From Planctomycetota bacterium (GTDB lineage Bacteria > Planctomycetota > Planctomycetia > Pirellulales > Pirellulaceae): 64,000 nucleotides of DNA. Position numbers and translations under genes: made by a program. The stretch covers positions 1-64,000 of the forward strand of contig VGZC01000027.1 in NCBI GenBank assembly GCA_016872725.1, written 5' to 3'. Positions 60,680 to 64,000 of the stretch are shown here, piece after piece. Every line of letters begins with the position of its first letter. Position 1 is the first letter of the stretch. The notes below the pieces were generated by a model, which saw only the letters and a list, made by a program, of their open reading frames with translations, was not told the DNA's origin and ran no database searches.

Positions 60680-61009
60680 ATGAAACAATGGCATTCCGTC
60701 GGTCCTACCGACCACTTTCCTCCCGAGTCGGGGCGCGAAGTCGTTGTGGGGAACCGCGTTCTTGCCGTATTCCGCGTCGGCGAGGCGTTCTACGCGCTCG
60801 ACGGCCTTTGCGACCATCAGGCCGGGCCGCTCGGTCGAGGTGCGCTCAACGGACATGTCGTCACCTGCCCTTGGCATGGATGGCGATATGATGTACGGTC
60901 CGGCCAGCACGTGGATATTCCATCGCTGGTCCACGGGACGTTCGCCACGCGGGTCGAGCAGGGCGAGCTCTTCGTGGAAATCGCCGTTGACGGTGCCGCC
61001 GCCCCATGA
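60680..61009 (+). CDS. Rieske [2Fe-2S] ferredoxin
   Basis: 109 aa from ATG 60680. The Rieske site is complete: CDHQ (Cys44, His46) and CPWHGW (Cys63, His66), 17 residues apart. It is soluble and of the NirD/dioxygenase-ferredoxin type, VVVGNRVLAVFRVGEAFYAL leading into the site. It would pass electrons to an oxygenase or reductase, but no such partner is nearby. Its stop overlaps the start of the next gene by 4 bases. Confidence 0.94.
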   Translation: MKQWHSVGPTDHFPPESGREVVVGNRVLAVFRVGEAFYALDGLCDHQAGPLGRGALNGHVVTCPWHGWRYDVRSGQHVDIPSLVHGTFATRVEQGELFVEIAVDGAAAP

Positions 61010-61977
61010 TCCAGTTCCGGCCGTTCTCGAACCAGGACCCGCCCCGGCTGCTCGAAGTCTGGAACAGCGAACCGCCCGTGAACGGCATCGCGCGCCTGCT
61101 CGGCGTGCCCCTGCTGGAGCAGTTTGTTCTTTCCAAGCTGTACTTCGACCATCACGGATTGATCTTGGCCGAGGAATGGGACGGAGCGGATCGCCGAGTC
61201 GTGGGATTCGCGCACGCGGGTTTCGGGCCGAACGCGGACGGATCATGGATCGGGACCGACGTCGGCGTCGTAGCCATGGTGATGGTCCGGCCGCGCGACG
61301 ACGAGGATAGGATCGCGGCCGAACTGGTGTCGCGGTGCGAACAATTCGTGCGGGCCGCTGGAGCGAGGTCCGTCTGCGCGGGCGGCCTTTTCCCGACGAG
61401 CCCGTTCTATCAGGGCGTCCATGGCGGCTCGCAGCCGGCCGGAATCCTCGCATCGGACGCGCGCCGCACGCGATGGATGGCGGCGGCCGGATATCAACCC
61501 GGCCCGAGGCGGCATATCCTCCAATTGCGGCTCGCCGATCTGTGCCCCGTTGCCGACCGCCAGCAACTCATGATCCGGCGGCGCTATCGAATCGAGGCGG
61601 TCGTGGATCCCCCGCCCCGCACCTGGTGGGAGGCGAACCGCGTCGCGCAGCACGACCATCTCCGATATCAACTCACCACGACGCCGTCCGGCGCGCCCGC
61701 CGCGATCGTGGACTATGTGTCGATCGACCCGTTGTCCGCGACGTGGGGAATCCGCGCCGCCGGCATCCTGTCGATCGAACGGGCCGACGGGTGCGAGGAA
61801 GGCATCGAGACCTACCTGCTCTGCGAATCACTGCGCGAGCTCAAGTCGACCGGCCTTGGCTTGGTGGAAATCCACCTCGACGAGCATGACGACCGGCTGC
61901 CCACACTGCTCGAACGCGTGGGATTCCGCAACACGGACACGGGGGTTCTCTACCGGAAACAATGGGCGGACGGATAG
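61006..61977 (+). CDS. Tandem GNAT-fold acetyltransferase-like protein
   Basis: 323 aa, coupled to the Rieske gene by an ATGA overlap. The N-terminal half contains a GNAT fold (MIQFRPFSNQDPPRLLEVWN, DRRVVGFAHAGFGP, VAMVMVRPRDDEDRIAAELV, where the acetyl-CoA loop is degenerate). The C-terminal half repeats it (IVDYVSIDPLSATWGIRAAG, LLCESLRELKSTGLGLVEIH, LLERVGFRNTDTGVLYRK). Substrate unknown. The odd pairing with a Rieske protein has no explanation I know. Confidence 0.8.
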   Translation: MIQFRPFSNQDPPRLLEVWNSEPPVNGIARLLGVPLLEQFVLSKLYFDHHGLILAEEWDGADRRVVGFAHAGFGPNADGSWIGTDVGVVAMVMVRPRDDEDRIAAELVSRCEQFVRAAGARSVCAGGLFPTSPFYQGVHGGSQPAGILASDARRTRWMAAAGYQPGPRRHILQLRLADLCPVADRQQLMIRRRYRIEAVVDPPPRTWWEANRVAQHDHLRYQLTTTPSGAPAAIVDYVSIDPLSATWGIRAAGILSIERADGCEEGIETYLLCESLRELKSTGLGLVEIHLDEHDDRLPTLLERVGFRNTDTGVLYRKQWADG

Positions 61978-62046
61978 GCGGAACTTGGCGTACGGCGCGC
62001 CGCGGCGCGATCGTCCCACGGTTGGAATCGACGGGAGGACGCAAGG

Positions 62047-63027
62047 ATGCCCAGAACTCGGATCCGATGGCGAGTCGCGGGATTCGTAGCCGTGCTGGCG
62101 GCGTCGACGACCGCGTGCGTCGTGCCGGCCGCTCCCGAGTTCACGGCGCTCCCGGATCAGGAGCAGGTCCAGCGCGAACAACTCGTGCTGCATACCGACT
62201 TCCGATTGCCGAGACATCACCGGCTTGTCGAGGAGCTGATCGCCCTTCGGCACGACGTATCCGAACGGCTTGAAGTGCCGCTTTCCGACGAACCGATCCA
62301 TGTCTACCTGTTCGAGGACGCGGATCGGTTCCACGGATTTGTGAGTCGGCACCACGAGCAGTTGCCCGAGCGTCGCGCGTTCTTCGTCGAGAGCGATACA
62401 CAACTGGTCGTGTACGCGCACTGGGGCGACCGTGTTGCCGAGGATCTTCGGCACGAGTTGACGCACGGTTATCTGCATTCGGTGGTTCCCCACCTGCCCT
62501 TGTGGCTCGACGAAGGCCTTGCCGAGTACCACGAGTTGCCGAGGGGTCGGAAGGGTCTTCATCTTCCGCATATCACGGCGCTGTCCGACCGTTACGCCAA
62601 GTACCTTTGGAAGCCGGGCCTCGACCGACTGCAGCGGTTCACCGACGTCCGCGACATGCGCCAGATCGACTATGCCGAATCGTGGCTGTTCGCGCATTGG
62701 CTCATGGAATCCTCGCCCCAGCGATCGGCCCTCTTGCGGAACTACCTTGCTCGACTCCGCATGACGGGCGAATGCCCGCCGTTTTCGCGGTATTTGGCGG
62801 AAGCCGAGCCCAATTACGAACAGGAGCTGCTCGCGCATCTGGAGTCCTTGCGTCGGGAAGTCGAGCTGAACGATAATGAGTTCGGCTCGCGGGCCCCGCC
62901 GGTCGGCGTCCGGAATCCCCTCGCCCTTCCCGGCGCAACTCCATGCATGTCTCGATTCGATCGGTCCGGTTGGGACTCCTCCCCTCCGAAACGCGCATTC
63001 CCTTCCGATACGGATCGGCATGTCTGA
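62047..63027 (+). CDS. Exported gluzincin-type metalloprotease-like protein (DUF1570-like)
   Basis: 326 aa, GGAGG and AAGG upstream of ATG 62047. The N-terminal export segment VAGFVAVLAASTTACVVPAA contains a possible lipobox (TTAC), so it may be a lipoprotein. A zinc site HELTH (136-140) is followed by LWLDEGLAEYHE with Glu160 as the third ligand, the gluzincin spacing. The C-terminal helical part (YAESWLFAHWLMESSPQRSA) is as in DUF1570 proteins. The last 28 codons overlap the start of the next gene. Confidence 0.8.
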   Translation: MPRTRIRWRVAGFVAVLAASTTACVVPAAPEFTALPDQEQVQREQLVLHTDFRLPRHHRLVEELIALRHDVSERLEVPLSDEPIHVYLFEDADRFHGFVSRHHEQLPERRAFFVESDTQLVVYAHWGDRVAEDLRHELTHGYLHSVVPHLPLWLDEGLAEYHELPRGRKGLHLPHITALSDRYAKYLWKPGLDRLQRFTDVRDMRQIDYAESWLFAHWLMESSPQRSALLRNYLARLRMTGECPPFSRYLAEAEPNYEQELLAHLESLRREVELNDNEFGSRAPPVGVRNPLALPGATPCMSRFDRSGWDSSPPKRAFPSDTDRHV

Positions 63028-64000
63028 CCGCCTGTCCCCAATCGGTGGTCGAAGTGGTCGCGGAGACGCCTTCGGGAATCGTCTCGGGCTTTGGCGGCGA
63101 CTGTTTTCCGCCGCTTTGGTTCGACAAGGACGCGACGAAGTCGTTCGAGCTGCAGGTCGAGGAGATGGTTTTTGCGATCGGGACGGCGGCCGCCTGTTTT
63201 CGCGACGCGTTCCGAACGGGCCGCACGGTGTTCGACGGCTGGTGCGACGCGCACGCGGAGACGATGCGGGCCGTGACCGAACGAAGCCTGCCTCGATTGC
63301 TCGCCGCTTTCGGCGGCGGCATGCTCGAACGGGCCTTGCTCGACGCGACCGCCCGCGCCGCCAACGTCTCGTTCTCGAAAGGACTCGCCGCCGACTGTTT
63401 CGGCATCCGGCCCGGCCGGATCCACCCCGAGCTTGCGGGCGCGCGCCTTTCGGATTGGATTCCGGCCGAACCGGCCAGGCATGTTTGGGTCCGCCAGACG
63501 GTCGGGTTCGCCGATCCGCTCGGCCGCGAGGAACTCGTCGAGGGAGTTTGGCCGGACGACGGGTTTCCCGTCGCGATCGAGGATTACCTCGCCGATTCCC
63601 GAGTCCGCTATTTCAAACTGAAGGTCGGCAATCATCTGGAACGCGACGTCGCCCGGCTTCGCGCCTTCGCGGCGCTGGCCGAGCGGTATTGGGGAGACGC
63701 CTATCGCCTGACGCTCGACGGAAACGAGCAATACGCGCGGATGGCCGACTTCGAGTCGCTTGTCGACGCGATCGAATCGGACGCGAACCTCGCGACGCTC
63801 TGGTCGAACACGCTGGTCATTGAGCAGCCCCTGTCGCGGGCGGCGGCGATGTCGGCCGACGAGACCCGCGGCATCCGTGAGCTGTCGGCGCGCAAGCCGA
63901 TCATCATCGACGAGTCCGATTCGGACGTACATTCCTTTCGCGAGGCGATCGACGTCGGGTATCGCGGCGTGAGCAGCAAGAACTGCAAGGGCCCGATCAA
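62943..64000 (+). CDS. Enolase-superfamily enzyme (MR/MLE type), 3' end cut by window
   Basis: At least 352 residues from ATG 62943; no stop before 64000. The N-terminal capping domain (IRSVRLGLLPSETRIPFRYG) is followed by barrel motifs of the mandelate racemase/muconate cycloisomerase group: YFKLKVGN (Lys225/Lys227, acid-base), LTLDGNEQY (metal Asp near 259), LVIEQPL (metal Glu), IIIDESDSD (metal Asp/Glu) and GVSSKNCKG (second Lys). These enzymes abstract an alpha-proton next to a carboxylate. It could be a dipeptide epimerase, an o-succinylbenzoate synthase-like or a sugar-acid dehydratase. It overlaps the previous gene by 85 bases; a later start is possible. Confidence 0.85.
   Translation, partial: MHVSIRSVRLGLLPSETRIPFRYGSACLTACPQSVVEVVAETPSGIVSGFGGDCFPPLWFDKDATKSFELQVEEMVFAIGTAAACFRDAFRTGRTVFDGWCDAHAETMRAVTERSLPRLLAAFGGGMLERALLDATARAANVSFSKGLAADCFGIRPGRIHPELAGARLSDWIPAEPARHVWVRQTVGFADPLGREELVEGVWPDDGFPVAIEDYLADSRVRYFKLKVGNHLERDVARLRAFAALAERYWGDAYRLTLDGNEQYARMADFESLVDAIESDANLATLWSNTLVIEQPLSRAAAMSADETRGIRELSARKPIIIDESDSDVHSFREAIDVGYRGVSSKNCKGPI

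Overview
The window is a GC-rich (roughly 62-67 % in stretches I sampled by eye) bacterial chromosome segment, most likely from a planctomycete of the Gemmatales/Isosphaerales type. The inference rests on gene content: formylglycine sulfatases, a very large secreted 'PVC-type' protein with propeller, HEAT repeats and a C-terminal cytochrome c, PQQ-like propeller proteins, a GH2 glycosidase, a secreted ceramidase-like protein, a dimethylformamidase-like protein with a LamG domain, and secreted CHAT/caspase-like peptidases. No 16S or other phylogenetic marker is present, so this is not proof.

Layout. 1-4.8 kb (minus strand): a hexanucleotide microsatellite, a HigA-like antitoxin beside a truncated HigB toxin remnant, then complex I genes nuoD, nuoC, nuoA and nuoI with a DUF2203 gene inserted and no nuoB. 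5.0-5.7 kb: csrA with a recognisable promoter, then tRNA-Glu(UUC). 5.8-9.4 kb: a PH-domain membrane protein and a 5-oxoprolinase operon pxpB-pxpC-pxpA. 9.4-26.4 kb (minus strand): a VOC protein, a polar amino acid ABC importer (ATPase plus fused binding protein-permease), then a saprotroph-like block of secreted proteins (GH2 glycosidase, sulfatase, ATLF-like metalloprotease, PVC-type cytochrome c protein, methyltransferase-fold/PQQ propeller fusion), and a UPF1/SMUBP2-type helicase. 26.5-34.3 kb: EthD protein, second sulfatase, creatininase, ceramidase-like hydrolase, secreted M3 oligopeptidase coupled to an APC permease.

34.4-37.8 kb is accessory-looking: a large inverted repeat, then a chimeric reading frame in which the C-terminal stump of a DUF4953-type zinc protease runs into an unusual protein with three RNA polymerase alpha-CTD-like repeats and a sigma region-4-like helix-turn-helix.

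38.4-45.0 kb holds a peptidyl-prolyl isomerase and then the most interesting metabolic locus: metY, a metX-metW fusion, a two-subunit transketolase and a form IV RuBisCO-like protein, tightly packed and partly overlapping. It resembles sulfur salvage in combining O-acetylhomoserine sulfhydrylase with a RuBisCO-like protein, but the transketolase pair is not part of the pathway I know.

45.2-56.8 kb is a cluster of secreted or membrane peptidase-like proteins: two CHAT-domain proteins (one split by a single in-frame stop codon, the other with many kinesin-light-chain TPRs), a divergent caspase-like protein and two small secreted proteins of unknown function. 56.9-64 kb: a dimethylformamidase-like secreted protein, a small decayed ScdA/DUF542-like fragment, an LpxL-type acyltransferase, a Rieske ferredoxin coupled to a tandem GNAT protein, a secreted HExxH protease-like protein, and an enolase-superfamily gene cut by the window end. 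All functional names are from reading the sequence and family memory; no searches were run.
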